A stretch of 33,751 bases of DNA from an uncultured Parabacteroides sp. (GTDB taxonomy: Bacteria; Bacteroidota; Bacteroidia; Bacteroidales; Tannerellaceae), in NCBI GenBank assembly GCA_900552465.1, contig URZO01000042.1:1-33751 (forward strand). Direction: 5' to 3'. Made by a program: the position numbers and the translations under genes. Below the pieces are notes generated by a model that saw nothing but the letters and a program-made list of their open reading frames with translations, made no database searches and was not told the DNA's origin. Shown one piece after another: positions 15,055 to 24,094 of the stretch (the first letter of the stretch is position 1; the number at the start of each line of letters is the position of its first letter).

Positions 15055-17727
15055 ATGAAAAAAATGTATTTGTCAGGAAAATATCTTGTTTGCCTGCTTG
15101 CTTTTATTTTCCTTGGGACATTGTCCGTAGCCGCCCAGACGGCATCAGGAAAGAAGGTCTCGTTTTTTAAGGAAGGGGCAGGCGACGTGGCTCCCCGAAC
15201 TGAAAATGTGTCTCAGCCGACTCGTTCCGGCACGCAGTTCAATTATACTGGAAGCTGGCGCGGTATTTCAGAAATCGGATATGACGGATATGATAGCTTT
15301 GAGGTCGTCTTTCAGGAAGGGGAAAGCATGATCTGGTTCAATGAAGATGGGACCTATGTCGTCAGTAATTATCGCGACGATTACTCGTTCCAACGCCGCT
15401 GGTGGTATGTGGATGAGAACACGTTCGGAGACAGTGACGGTTTTATCGTCACGCTGCTCTCCTTTCAGGATGGGACCTTCAAGGGAAGCGTCACCAATGT
15501 GTATGAACCCGGATACCTGACTACATTGACGTTGAAAAGGGACAACCAGGTGTGCATGGTCATCGGGGAGGGGTTCGGCTATCTGAAAGATCCGAGGACG
15601 AAGCATATTGTCGGTGCTTCGGCGGATGGCGAAACGCGCCTTCGGGTGGATGTGAAAAGCATTGCCGAGAAGTATGCCAAATACCAGATCGTTTTGTCCT
15701 CGCAATATGGTTCGGATGAAACGGTATGCGGGACTGTCAGCTATTTAAAGAAGACGGGAGAGTCTACGGCATCATTCTTCTATACGGTACCGAAAGTCTA
15801 TCCGTCGATCGAGGGAAGGATATACACGGTCAAGATGAAGCTGAATCTTTGTGATACCTACGGAAATGTCGTGACGTCCGGCGTATTGCCGGTACGGATC
15901 ATCCGCCCTCCGGTATTGTTGATACATGGCTTGGGCGATAGTGATACCTGCTTTTACAAGTTTAAAGAATATCTGCTCAATACTCCCGCGAATTATTCTG
16001 GATTCCAAGTACATCGGGCCGACTATAGGGCAACGAACAGAAGCCCGTTTGTGGTGAATACCTATGTTGTGCAAGACTGCTTTATGAAATTGTTCCAGAA
16101 CTGCTATGAATTGGGATATGTCGCCTCGAAGGCGGATATCATAGGGCACAGTATGGGCGGATTGTTGGCGCGTGAATATATTCAGGATGTGTCAAGTGAC
16201 GGGGTTTATAAATTGATCACGCTTAATACGCCACACTTTGGCTCGCAAGGTGCAAACCTGATCATTAAAGACATGGAACCTTATCTCTTTGCCAAATTGG
16301 CCGATTGGAAGTTTGAGGGACAGTTTGGGGCAATCCGGGATTTGCAAGTGAACAGTGAGGCATTTACCTCCCATTTGAATACCCCTTCCGGTATGGCAAA
16401 GTTAAAAGGAATTCCGATCCATACGGTCTGTACCGAATATTCCGCCAATGGCAGTATAGGTGAAATAGTAACGCAAGATCTGATTCCGATGGCTTTAAAG
16501 GCTATTGTGAAACTGTTCGGGAAAGGAGATGATAGCCCTTTGTCTTTAGGTGGTTTATTGGATTTGATTTATGGCGGGCCGAGTGATCTTGTCGTTTCTT
16601 CTTCCAGCCAGGCAGGCGGTCTGTCGGGCAATCATGTCTCTGTCCTGTCAAATAATACAATGGAGGTCATTCATATGAATACCCCTAAGAATCCGGTGAT
16701 TCATGAATTACTGAAAGGGCTATTGGCAAAAAGTCCGGAATCTCCGTTGTTTACTAAACAGGGACTGGTGTTGAAACCTGAAAAAGAATTGGCTACCGCG
16801 GATGTGAAAAAAATATATGAATATTTGCCTATCCATGCTCCGACTAAATCCGGATCCATGAAGTCCGGTTCTTCCCGGATCCGGATAAATGAATGCGCAT
16901 TGGACGATTCGCGCCGTTTGAATGTCGGGTGTGACGTCTCTTCGGATGTGGAAGCGCATGTCGTTCTTGTCTCAATGGACGGCTTCTCTTACTTGAAAGA
17001 CGAATTGTCGTTTCAGGAAGCGGTCGATCCGGACTATGGAGGAACGATCTCGGTCTATGCTTTGGCGCGTACAACTTCCGGAGAACTGGTTACGGATGCT
17101 GCAAAAGTCAACGTGAAACGGATCATAGACGAATCATTATATGAATATGCTTCGTTTGAAGGGGGAAATGAAATGGATACATTATTGCTCTTTAAAGGAG
17201 AGTTTAGTACTCCGCTGATGGAGTTATATCGTGCTGATGGAAAGGTAGAGCTTGTGTTCCCTGACAGATATGAACTGCCAGATTGGACTGATACACCCAA
17301 TAACTCAGCAGAAATCAGAGAGGGCCGTGTGTACGGAGTATCTGAAGGAAGCGGTTGGCTGGTCGGTGCAATCTCTTCTTTTGAAGCTGTGATCCCTTAT
17401 AAAGTTATAGATCTTGCTTCTATAGAACTTGCAGACGGTATGGATACAGCGATCGATATGCCGGCGATGAATAATGTTGATAAAACACATTTTGTGAATT
17501 TCGCTTTCTTATCAACAAAAAAAGCCGCTTTATTGTCTTTTGTAAAAACGGACATATCTTCTGTGTTGATAGAAATATATGATATTAATGGCAAGCTGCA
17601 TAAATCATTTAGGGAATCGTTCCAAAATGAATTGTTTATAAATCTGGATTCTCTATCTTCCGGTACTTATGTCATTCGGATTTCGGAGAAAAATTCAAAT
17701 GAGTCATTTAAATTTATTGTCCCATGA
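15055..17727 (+). CDS. Secreted lipase-like alpha/beta-hydrolase with T9SS-type C-terminal tail
   Basis: 890 residues. Signal peptide about 1-28, cleaved after SVAAQ. An N-terminal beta-rich domain (about 60-165) looks like a lipocalin-type barrel (GSWRG start, TLTLKR end). A second beta segment (about 185-285) leads to the alpha/beta-hydrolase core: LLIHGLGD (288-295) forms the oxyanion region and GHSMGG (364-369) holds nucleophile S366, as in triacylglycerol lipases and esterases. A beta-rich part and a final domain of about 50 residues follow (IEIYDINGKLHKS, then SSGTYVIRISE), which fits a type A T9SS sorting tail. Predicted to be exported across the outer membrane. Substrate unknown; lipid ester hydrolysis is inference from the fold. 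The last 600 bp are visibly more AT-rich than the rest. Confidence 0.82.
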   Translation: MKKMYLSGKYLVCLLAFIFLGTLSVAAQTASGKKVSFFKEGAGDVAPRTENVSQPTRSGTQFNYTGSWRGISEIGYDGYDSFEVVFQEGESMIWFNEDGTYVVSNYRDDYSFQRRWWYVDENTFGDSDGFIVTLLSFQDGTFKGSVTNVYEPGYLTTLTLKRDNQVCMVIGEGFGYLKDPRTKHIVGASADGETRLRVDVKSIAEKYAKYQIVLSSQYGSDETVCGTVSYLKKTGESTASFFYTVPKVYPSIEGRIYTVKMKLNLCDTYGNVVTSGVLPVRIIRPPVLLIHGLGDSDTCFYKFKEYLLNTPANYSGFQVHRADYRATNRSPFVVNTYVVQDCFMKLFQNCYELGYVASKADIIGHSMGGLLAREYIQDVSSDGVYKLITLNTPHFGSQGANLIIKDMEPYLFAKLADWKFEGQFGAIRDLQVNSEAFTSHLNTPSGMAKLKGIPIHTVCTEYSANGSIGEIVTQDLIPMALKAIVKLFGKGDDSPLSLGGLLDLIYGGPSDLVVSSSSQAGGLSGNHVSVLSNNTMEVIHMNTPKNPVIHELLKGLLAKSPESPLFTKQGLVLKPEKELATADVKKIYEYLPIHAPTKSGSMKSGSSRIRINECALDDSRRLNVGCDVSSDVEAHVVLVSMDGFSYLKDELSFQEAVDPDYGGTISVYALARTTSGELVTDAAKVNVKRIIDESLYEYASFEGGNEMDTLLLFKGEFSTPLMELYRADGKVELVFPDRYELPDWTDTPNNSAEIREGRVYGVSEGSGWLVGAISSFEAVIPYKVIDLASIELADGMDTAIDMPAMNNVDKTHFVNFAFLSTKKAALLSFVKTDISSVLIEIYDINGKLHKSFRESFQNELFINLDSLSSGTYVIRISEKNSNESFKFIVP

Positions 17728-17744
17728 TTTGGATATGATATGAG

Positions 17745-17778
17745 AGAAGGAAGGTCGTTTATGGCCTTCCTTCTTTTG
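17745..17778 (+). terminator. Intrinsic terminator after the hydrolase gene
   Basis: AGAAGGAAGGTC pairs with GGCCTTCCTTCT (12 bp, one wobble) around a 6-nt loop, followed by TTTTGTT. It lies 17 bp after the stop codon. Confidence 0.88.
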
Positions 17779-17797
17779 TTACAGGATAGCCTTTTTG

Positions 17798-17831
17798 TTT
17801 TACCGGATAACTGTTGAAAATAACCGGATAA
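17798..17831 (+). repeat. TTTTACCGGATAACTG repeat copy 1, plus a second ACCGGATAAC
   Basis: TTTTACCGGATAACTG at 17798-17813 is identical to 19744-19759. A further ACCGGATAAC follows at 17823-17832, 21 bp after the first. Both sit about 80-110 bp upstream of the beta-helix gene, after the preceding terminator. I see no convincing TAnnTTTG box close to that gene. Confidence 0.6.
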
Positions 17832-17911
17832 CCCCGAACTATCCGAACGGGAGGAGTGTGATTCGGCCGGATGTCTTACTTTAGCCTCCATAAACATTAA
17901 ATATATCTATT

Positions 17912-19735
17912 ATGGAATACAAGGGTAAAACGCGGCAGTATCGGATGTTTTCCGTGTGCCTGTTCTTATGTGCATTTCTGTTTATGGACATTGCTTTATT
18001 AAAGTCTCAAACAAAAGCTGGTGAAAAGAGTTTACAGGATCTGATCGACGGGTCGACAGGTGCCACAACTATCGATTTGCAAGGAAAAACTTATACGATG
18101 GTTTCTCTTTTCTTTGATGACAAGAAAAATATTACGCTTACAAATGGCCGACTTATCCAGTACCACAATTCTAATAATGGGTCTTTCCTTAATCTTAGAC
18201 CTGGCAGTTCATTGACGCTGAAGAATATCACAATTACAGGTGCCAATTATCCGATTAAAGCAACTTTTATAAATATAGAAGAAAATGCTTCTTTGGCAAT
18301 CCATGAAGGAACACGAATCGAAAAATTTATTACTGATGGGAGTGTGGGAGCCTCTTGTATAGTTGTTTATGCCGGTGGTTCTTTGAATATGGCAGGAGGT
18401 GAAATTTATGGAAATACTGGTACGTGTGGTCAAATCTGGATAAAAAAAGGAGCGTCTTTTGAAATGACAGGAGGTAGTTTCTCAACGATATATGTGGATG
18501 ACGATATTCGATTTGGTGGAGAAGCTCTGATCAATACGTATTTGTCCGATAATGAAAGTTGTCGTATATTGGTCGTGTCTGCTCTACAGAACGATATCCT
18601 TGTTAATAAATCAGGCAAAATAGGGACGGTCATTGCCTCTGGTGTTGACGGCTATAAATTGACAAGATCAGATCTCGCGAAATTTAATTTTTATTCATCT
18701 AAGGGTGAATATGGTTTAGCTCTTGATGACAATAATATAGTATTGGTAGATCCTGATGCTGCTCCTCCCATCGAAACAGAAGACGATCTCTCCGAGAAAA
18801 TAGACGAACTGCCTGCCGGTACGGAAGAATCACCTTCTGAAGTCGTTGTCGAACAGGAAATCCCACTGACAAAACCTGTCGGTGTGAACGATAAATACAT
18901 TGATTTGGGCGGGGGCGGAACCTTGATTTCGCAAAACAGCGATGCCGGCATTATCATAAATAAAGGTGGTCTGACACTGAATGATATCGTTATCAGAGGA
19001 GAATGGACAAACGCTTCTACCCTGTTGGACGTGAAAAACGGAGGATATCTGAAAATCGGTTTGGCTACGGAGATTGTCTCTATATCCGATTATCTCCGTA
19101 CGATTCTGATCGATAAGCTGAGTTCTGTCGTAAGCGAAGGAAAGATAACCGGCCATATTTCCAATACCGGTTCGCTTTTTGTGAAAGACGGTTCGATCGA
19201 GGGGCAGATCAGTTCCTTCTCTCCGTTCAAATTTTCGGGAAAAGTGGCCGTGAAAAATGGTATCTATCTGGGACGGGGGAATGGAACAAATGGTTTGATC
19301 AATCTGGTCGACCCGCTCCGGTCTTCCTTGAATATCCTGGTCGATGAGAAAATGATTGCCGACGCAACTTCGTCTGTCCTGATCGCACAGGGTACGGATG
19401 GCTATATGCCGACTGAATCCGACTTGGACAAACTGGTCTGTTTTACGGACGATTGTGAATTTTATCTGCATGGCTACCAGATCCTGATGCGTAAAATCGA
19501 CCATACCGCCAACGAGCAGATCAACCGCAAAAGCCTGCAACTGCGCACCAGCGGCCGGGATATCCATGTGGAAGGCGTCCCTGCCGGACAGCCGTACGGA
19601 CTTTACGATCTGTCGGGGACTTTGCTCTCGGGCGGTGTTTCAGACGGCGGTACGATCTCCCTCTCCGTCAGCCACCCCGGAATCTATATCTTCCATGTGG
19701 CAGGCATCGGAAAGAAGGTGCAAATATCCAGATAG
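17912..19735 (+). CDS. Exported beta-helix protein with internal duplication and C-terminal T9SS-like tail
   Basis: 607 residues. A signal peptide or anchor lies at about 12-33. Two related beta-helix units follow: about 55-280 and 330-528. Corresponding pieces are IDLQGKTY/IDLGGGGT, GSSLTLKNITITGA/KGGLTLNDIVIRGE and IASGVDGYKLTRSDL/IAQGTDGYMPTESDL. They are joined by an acidic, proline-containing linker (281-325). Residues about 541-607 (VEGVPAGQPYGLYDLSGTLL, then PGIYIFHVAG) resemble a T9SS sorting tail. No catalytic residues are recognisable, so it may be an adhesin or polysaccharide-binding protein rather than an enzyme. The first half is AT-rich (28% GC in 18241-18300) and the second half is not (48% in 19201-19260), suggesting a mosaic gene. 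Confidence 0.75.
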   Translation: MEYKGKTRQYRMFSVCLFLCAFLFMDIALLKSQTKAGEKSLQDLIDGSTGATTIDLQGKTYTMVSLFFDDKKNITLTNGRLIQYHNSNNGSFLNLRPGSSLTLKNITITGANYPIKATFINIEENASLAIHEGTRIEKFITDGSVGASCIVVYAGGSLNMAGGEIYGNTGTCGQIWIKKGASFEMTGGSFSTIYVDDDIRFGGEALINTYLSDNESCRILVVSALQNDILVNKSGKIGTVIASGVDGYKLTRSDLAKFNFYSSKGEYGLALDDNNIVLVDPDAAPPIETEDDLSEKIDELPAGTEESPSEVVVEQEIPLTKPVGVNDKYIDLGGGGTLISQNSDAGIIINKGGLTLNDIVIRGEWTNASTLLDVKNGGYLKIGLATEIVSISDYLRTILIDKLSSVVSEGKITGHISNTGSLFVKDGSIEGQISSFSPFKFSGKVAVKNGIYLGRGNGTNGLINLVDPLRSSLNILVDEKMIADATSSVLIAQGTDGYMPTESDLDKLVCFTDDCEFYLHGYQILMRKIDHTANEQINRKSLQLRTSGRDIHVEGVPAGQPYGLYDLSGTLLSGGVSDGGTISLSVSHPGIYIFHVAGIGKKVQISR

Positions 19736-19743
19736 TATTCTTT

Positions 19744-19759
19744 TTTTACCGGATAACTG
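19744..19759 (+). repeat. TTTTACCGGATAACTG repeat copy 2
   Basis: Identical 16-bp copy of 17798-17813, 8 bp after the beta-helix stop codon and 42 bp before the -33 box of the next gene. Its repeated placement ahead of adjacent genes fits an activator site or an intergenic repeat. Confidence 0.6.
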
Positions 19760-19800
19760 CCGTAACGGTTGTTTTATATCCTTTCTGCCGGTTTCACGGT

Positions 19801-19831
19801 TTTCTCCGGTCGTAAGAGGAATTTATCTTTG
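19801..19831 (+). promoter_or_regulatory. Bacteroidetes-type promoter of the small lipoprotein gene
   Basis: TTTC (19801-19804), exactly 19 bp, then TATCTTTG (19824-19831), a full match to TAnnTTTG. The start codon is 54 bp downstream, leaving an AT-rich leader. Confidence 0.65.
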
Positions 19832-19884
19832 TCCCCACAGAATTAAAGGAAATAAACATATTACTAATTAAAAACAAACAGCGT

Positions 19885-20265
19885 ATGAAAACAAAGTTTA
19901 CTTATTTATTGATGATCGTCATGGCAATGACAATGTCGTTGGTTTTTACTTCTTGCGGGGATGACGATGAAGAGGAGGGACCGGTAGGATCCACTTCTAT
20001 TGTGGGAACTTGGTCTTTGGAAGGAAGCACGACTGACAACCCGAACATCATAACATTCGGAAAGGACGGCAAGGGAACGGAAGAGACACGGTCTGGGATA
20101 TCTAATTTTACGTATACATTGAGTCCAGTCAATCAAGCTGGAGTGATGCCTTTGAAGCTCTATTTCATAGATTCGAGTAAGGTACTTAATTTTGATGCGA
20201 CAAGAACAGGCAACACGTTGATGTTATCGAGTGGTGGTTCAGTTCGAATCTATAATAAAATATAA
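19885..20265 (+). CDS. Small lipoprotein with lipocalin-like domain
   Basis: 126 residues. A lipoprotein signal peptide ends in the lipobox VFTSC (Cys24), followed by an acidic DDDEEE stretch of the kind linked to surface export of Bacteroidetes lipoproteins. The rest (about 37-126) starts SIVGTWSLEGS and consists of short beta-strands, like the small lipocalin-like proteins common in Bacteroidales. No catalytic motif. It has its own promoter and terminator, so it is probably monocistronic although it lies between two T9SS cargo genes. Function unknown. Confidence 0.75.
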   Translation: MKTKFTYLLMIVMAMTMSLVFTSCGDDDEEEGPVGSTSIVGTWSLEGSTTDNPNIITFGKDGKGTEETRSGISNFTYTLSPVNQAGVMPLKLYFIDSSKVLNFDATRTGNTLMLSSGGSVRIYNKI

Positions 20266-20291
20266 GATTCCAAGAATTGATTATTTAAGGG

Positions 20292-20330
20292 CGAGGAGGG
20301 GCGGTATGTGGCTTCTCCTCGTTTTTTTTT
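20292..20330 (+). terminator. Intrinsic terminator after the small lipoprotein gene
   Basis: CGAGGAG (20292-20298) pairs with CTCCTCG (20315-20321) and is followed by a run of nine T. Confidence 0.85.
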
Positions 20331-20351
20331 GAGATAATAACAATTGCAACA

Positions 20352-22667
20352 ATGAATGTTACGAATCATGATAATGCATGGAATTTGAGAAGAGGGTTGT
20401 CTTTTTGGGGACTTTTCTTTTTTTGGTGGATGGGAATGGCCGTGTATGCCGTCTCCGCGTATCCGGGATGGATCCGTCATTGTTGTCCGGATGGAACGTT
20501 TGCGAACCTGAAACTGAAAGGGGACGAATATCATAAATGGGCTGTTACCGAAGATGGTTATACGCTCTTGCGGGATAGTGAAGGGGATTGGTGTTTTGCT
20601 GTCGAGGATAGTAAGGGGATTGTCGGTGTATCGGATTGGAAATTATCGGCAGTGCGTCCAAAAGAGCTTTCGGTGCTTCTCCGGAAGACTCCGAAAGGCT
20701 TGGCGATACGGCCGGATGTCCTGCGGTCGGAAAAGTCTATGGGAAAGGGGAGGAAGAAATCCGCTGCCCCTCTCGTGGGTAAATGGAAAACACTGGTCGT
20801 TTTGGTACAGTTTCCGGATCGGGAAATGGCCAGTTCGCGTGAAAGTATCGATGCATTGTTCAATCGGACCGGCTTTCGGGAAGACGGTGCAGCGGGGAGT
20901 GTGAAGGACTTTTTCAGGGAAAGCTCCTACGGTATGCTTGATTTAGAGTGTGATCTGCAAGGCCCTTTTACAGCTTCCAAAAAGATGGCCTATTACGGTG
21001 GAAATGAAAAGAACGGGCAGGACGGGCATCCGGAAGAACTGTTTTTGGAAGCTCTTGATTTTTTGTCGGGGAAAGTCAACCTTGCCGATTATGCCGGACA
21101 AGACGGATACTTGAACAACATTCATCTTATTTTTGCCGGATATGGAGAGGAAGCCGGAGGACCGGCTGAGGCGATATGGTCACACGAAGCGACTTTTAAT
21201 GAACCGCTGGAGATCGGAGGTGTGAAGATTATGGGATATTCCTGCGCTCCGGAGTTGCGAGGAAACAGGGGAAGCGGTTTGTCACGGATCGGTGTCCATT
21301 GCCATGAGATAGGACACTCCTTCGGGGCGATGGATTTCTATGATACGGATTATGAAGTGAATGGGGAATACGCCGGAACGGGGCAGTGGGATTTGATGGC
21401 TTCCGGAAACTGGAATAACGAAGGTGTTTCTCCTGCCCATTTCAATCCCTATGTGAAGACTATGTTCGGCTGGACCGGTTGTGAGATACTTGCCGGAGGA
21501 GACGGGATGGTATTGCCTGCTTCTTTGGAGCATGACAAGGTCTATCGTATCGACACAGGTACGGAAGGCGATTATTTCTTATTGGAAAATCGCCGACAGA
21601 TAGGTTTCGATGCTGCTTTGCCTGGAAGCGGGTTGGTGATTTACCACATCTTGCCGCAGATCGAGGAACGGTCGGTTGGAAATATGATCAATACGACTTA
21701 TCCGCAAACCTGTTATCCGGTTTGTGCGGGGACGGCATACTCCGTACCCGGCAAAAATCCAGTATCCTATGGTAATGTGAATGGTCCGGAATGTCCGTTC
21801 CCTGGAAAGAATGCTATTCAAGAGTTTACATCCAATACGATTCCAGCGGCAATCTCTTCGGAGGGAAGGCCCGCTTTTGTTGGCTTGAAAAACATTCGCG
21901 AGGAAGATGACGGTACTATCCGGTTTGATGTGACGACTGGAGAGGAGGGAACACCGGGTATACAGAAGTTACCTTTTGCAGAGAGTTTCGAAGAGGATGA
22001 TACGGGCTGGTCCTTCGAGCAATTGGAAGGAAAAATACAATGGGAAATAAGTGGATCGGAGGTTTACGGATCGGCTTTGGAAGCTGCGGACGGGAAACGG
22101 TATCTGAAAATGAATGGGAAAAAAGGATTGCTTGGCCCTCTATCGATCGCGCGTGCGATATCACCGATGATCAGGAATGAAGCAGGAAAAACAACACTTT
22201 CTTTCATGTTCCATAATGAGGCGAATTTTTCAGTATCCGGGACTTTGAATGTTTTATACAGGGGGGGCGCACAAAAGGATTGGTTGCCTATAGCATCGTT
22301 TTCTGAACGGAATGAGGGGTGGAAACAATACAAAGAAATCTTGTTTGTTACCGAGGAGGACTTTCAAATCGCCTTCGAAGGCGAGATGGAAGCCGGCCTG
22401 CTGCTGCTCGATGATATAAAAGTCTATTCGGATGCCGCCACTTCTACGCTTCCTGTGCCGATGAAATCCGCCCTATTGACCTGTTATGGAATGAAAGGGA
22501 AAGTTTGTGTGGAAAGCGACAGACCAGCCCTTTTCCGGGTCTATGATCTGGCGGGAATGCTAATCTATTCCGGTACTTTGAATACGGGAATGAACAGGAT
22601 CGGGATAAAGTCCGGACTTTATGTCGGCGTCTGTGAAAATGCAGTCTCTAAGTTTTATGTTTATTAG
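20352..22667 (+). CDS. M6-family secreted metalloprotease with T9SS-type tail
   Basis: 771 residues. Signal segment about 17-36. The pro-region (about 37-135) has the pattern common in this family (FANLKLKGDEYHKWAVTEDGY). The catalytic domain of about 145-420 has the zinc motif HEIGHSFGAMD, with H318, E319, H322 and D328 fitting the M6 signature HExxHxxGxxD of immune inhibitor A. A beta-sandwich follows (about 545-695), then a final domain of about 75 residues (LFRVYDLAGMLIYSGTL, GLYVGVCENAVSKFYVY) resembling a T9SS sorting tail. Predicted to be secreted or surface-attached and to digest extracellular protein. The start lies 22 bp after a terminator, so the promoter must overlap it or transcription reads through. 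Confidence 0.9.
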   Translation: MNVTNHDNAWNLRRGLSFWGLFFFWWMGMAVYAVSAYPGWIRHCCPDGTFANLKLKGDEYHKWAVTEDGYTLLRDSEGDWCFAVEDSKGIVGVSDWKLSAVRPKELSVLLRKTPKGLAIRPDVLRSEKSMGKGRKKSAAPLVGKWKTLVVLVQFPDREMASSRESIDALFNRTGFREDGAAGSVKDFFRESSYGMLDLECDLQGPFTASKKMAYYGGNEKNGQDGHPEELFLEALDFLSGKVNLADYAGQDGYLNNIHLIFAGYGEEAGGPAEAIWSHEATFNEPLEIGGVKIMGYSCAPELRGNRGSGLSRIGVHCHEIGHSFGAMDFYDTDYEVNGEYAGTGQWDLMASGNWNNEGVSPAHFNPYVKTMFGWTGCEILAGGDGMVLPASLEHDKVYRIDTGTEGDYFLLENRRQIGFDAALPGSGLVIYHILPQIEERSVGNMINTTYPQTCYPVCAGTAYSVPGKNPVSYGNVNGPECPFPGKNAIQEFTSNTIPAAISSEGRPAFVGLKNIREEDDGTIRFDVTTGEEGTPGIQKLPFAESFEEDDTGWSFEQLEGKIQWEISGSEVYGSALEAADGKRYLKMNGKKGLLGPLSIARAISPMIRNEAGKTTLSFMFHNEANFSVSGTLNVLYRGGAQKDWLPIASFSERNEGWKQYKEILFVTEEDFQIAFEGEMEAGLLLLDDIKVYSDAATSTLPVPMKSALLTCYGMKGKVCVESDRPALFRVYDLAGMLIYSGTLNTGMNRIGIKSGLYVGVCENAVSKFYVY

Positions 22668-22692
22668 CCCTGCTTTATTCATCAGTTTTTCT

Positions 22693-22700
22693 TACCTTTG
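22693..22700 (+). promoter_or_regulatory. Putative -7 box of ffh
   Basis: TACCTTTG, a full match to TAnnTTTG, 48 bp before the ffh start. No clear TTTG lies 19 bp upstream. Confidence 0.45.
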
Positions 22701-22748
22701 CCCCTCATTCAAAGAATAAAAAGATAAAAATAAATATACGTACGAATT

Positions 22749-24074
22749 ATGTTTGAGAACTTAAGCGAAAGGTTAGACAGATCGTTTAAACTGTTGAAGG
22801 GTGAAGGTAAGATTACGGAAATCAATGTGGCAGAAACATTGAAAGATGTACGTAAGGCATTACTCGACGCCGACGTAAACTATAAAGTAGCCAAGAGCTT
22901 TACCGACACGGTGAAGGTGAAGGCATTGGGACAGAACGTGCTTACATCCGTTAAGCCCAGCCAGTTGATGGTTAAGATCGTGCACGACGAGCTGGCCGAA
23001 CTGATGGGAGGGACGGCAACCGAACTGGAACTGACGGGTAATCCGTCAATCATCCTGATGTCCGGTCTGCAAGGGTCCGGTAAGACAACCTTTACGGGTA
23101 AGCTGGCTAACTTGCTGAAGACAAAGAAAAATAAGAAGCCGCTGTTGGCTGCCTGCGACGTGTATCGTCCGGCCGCTATCGAACAGTTGCGCGTGGTCGG
23201 CGAACAGGTCGGCGTGCCTGTTTACATGGAACTGGAGAATAAGAATCCGGTGGAGATCGCCATGAACGCAATTCGCGAAGCACGTGCAAAAGGAAACGAT
23301 GTGGTGATTGTCGATACCGCCGGCCGTCTGGCTATTGACGAGCAGATGATGAAAGAGATCGCTGCTATCAAGAGTGCTATCCAGCCGGATGAGACCTTGT
23401 TCGTAGTTGACTCCATGACCGGACAGGATGCTGTCAACACGGCGAAGGAATTTAACGAACGCCTGGATTTCGACGGCGTTGTCCTGACCAAGCTCGATGG
23501 TGATACACGCGGTGGTGCCGCCCTCTCTATCCGTACGGTGGTCGACAAACCGATCAAGTTTGTCGGAACCGGTGAAAAGATGGATGCGCTGGATATTTTC
23601 CATCCCGAACGTATGGCAGACCGTATCCTCGGCATGGGTGATATCGTTTCGTTGGTGGAACGTGCCCAGGAACAATATGACGAAGAAGAAGCCAAACGCC
23701 TGCAGAAGAAGATCGCCAAGAACCAGTTCGACTTTAATGACTTCATCGCACAGATCCAGCAGATCAAGAAGATGGGTAACCTGAAGGAACTGGCATCCAT
23801 GATTCCGGGTGTGGGCAAAGCCTTGAAAGATGTGGATATCGACGATAATGCTTTCAAGAGTATTGAAGCGATCATCTATTCCATGACTCCGGACGAACGT
23901 GTCAACCCGGCTATCCTGAACGGTTCACGCCGCCAGCGTATTGCCAAGGGTAGCGGTACGACTATCCAGGAAGTGAACAAGCTGATCAAGCAGTTCGATG
24001 AAACGCGTAAGATGATGCGTATGCTGACTGCCGCCAAACCGGGAAGTAAGAAATTCCCTTCATTTAAAAGATAA
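22749..24074 (+). CDS. ffh: Signal recognition particle protein Ffh (SRP54)
   Basis: 441-residue GTPase that binds 4.5S RNA and signal peptides and delivers ribosomes to FtsY at the inner membrane. The N domain spans about 1-95. The G domain has the P-loop GLQGSGKTT (106-114), DTAGRL (189-194) and TKLDGD (247-252). The M domain (about 300-441) contains the RNA-binding helices, including GSRRQRIAKGSG. Length is normal. folD starts 20 bp downstream and the two are probably co-transcribed. Confidence 0.98.
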   Translation: MFENLSERLDRSFKLLKGEGKITEINVAETLKDVRKALLDADVNYKVAKSFTDTVKVKALGQNVLTSVKPSQLMVKIVHDELAELMGGTATELELTGNPSIILMSGLQGSGKTTFTGKLANLLKTKKNKKPLLAACDVYRPAAIEQLRVVGEQVGVPVYMELENKNPVEIAMNAIREARAKGNDVVIVDTAGRLAIDEQMMKEIAAIKSAIQPDETLFVVDSMTGQDAVNTAKEFNERLDFDGVVLTKLDGDTRGGAALSIRTVVDKPIKFVGTGEKMDALDIFHPERMADRILGMGDIVSLVERAQEQYDEEEAKRLQKKIAKNQFDFNDFIAQIQQIKKMGNLKELASMIPGVGKALKDVDIDDNAFKSIEAIIYSMTPDERVNPAILNGSRRQRIAKGSGTTIQEVNKLIKQFDETRKMMRMLTAAKPGSKKFPSFKR

Positions 24075-24094
24075 ATCCGAAAAGATAATAGAAT

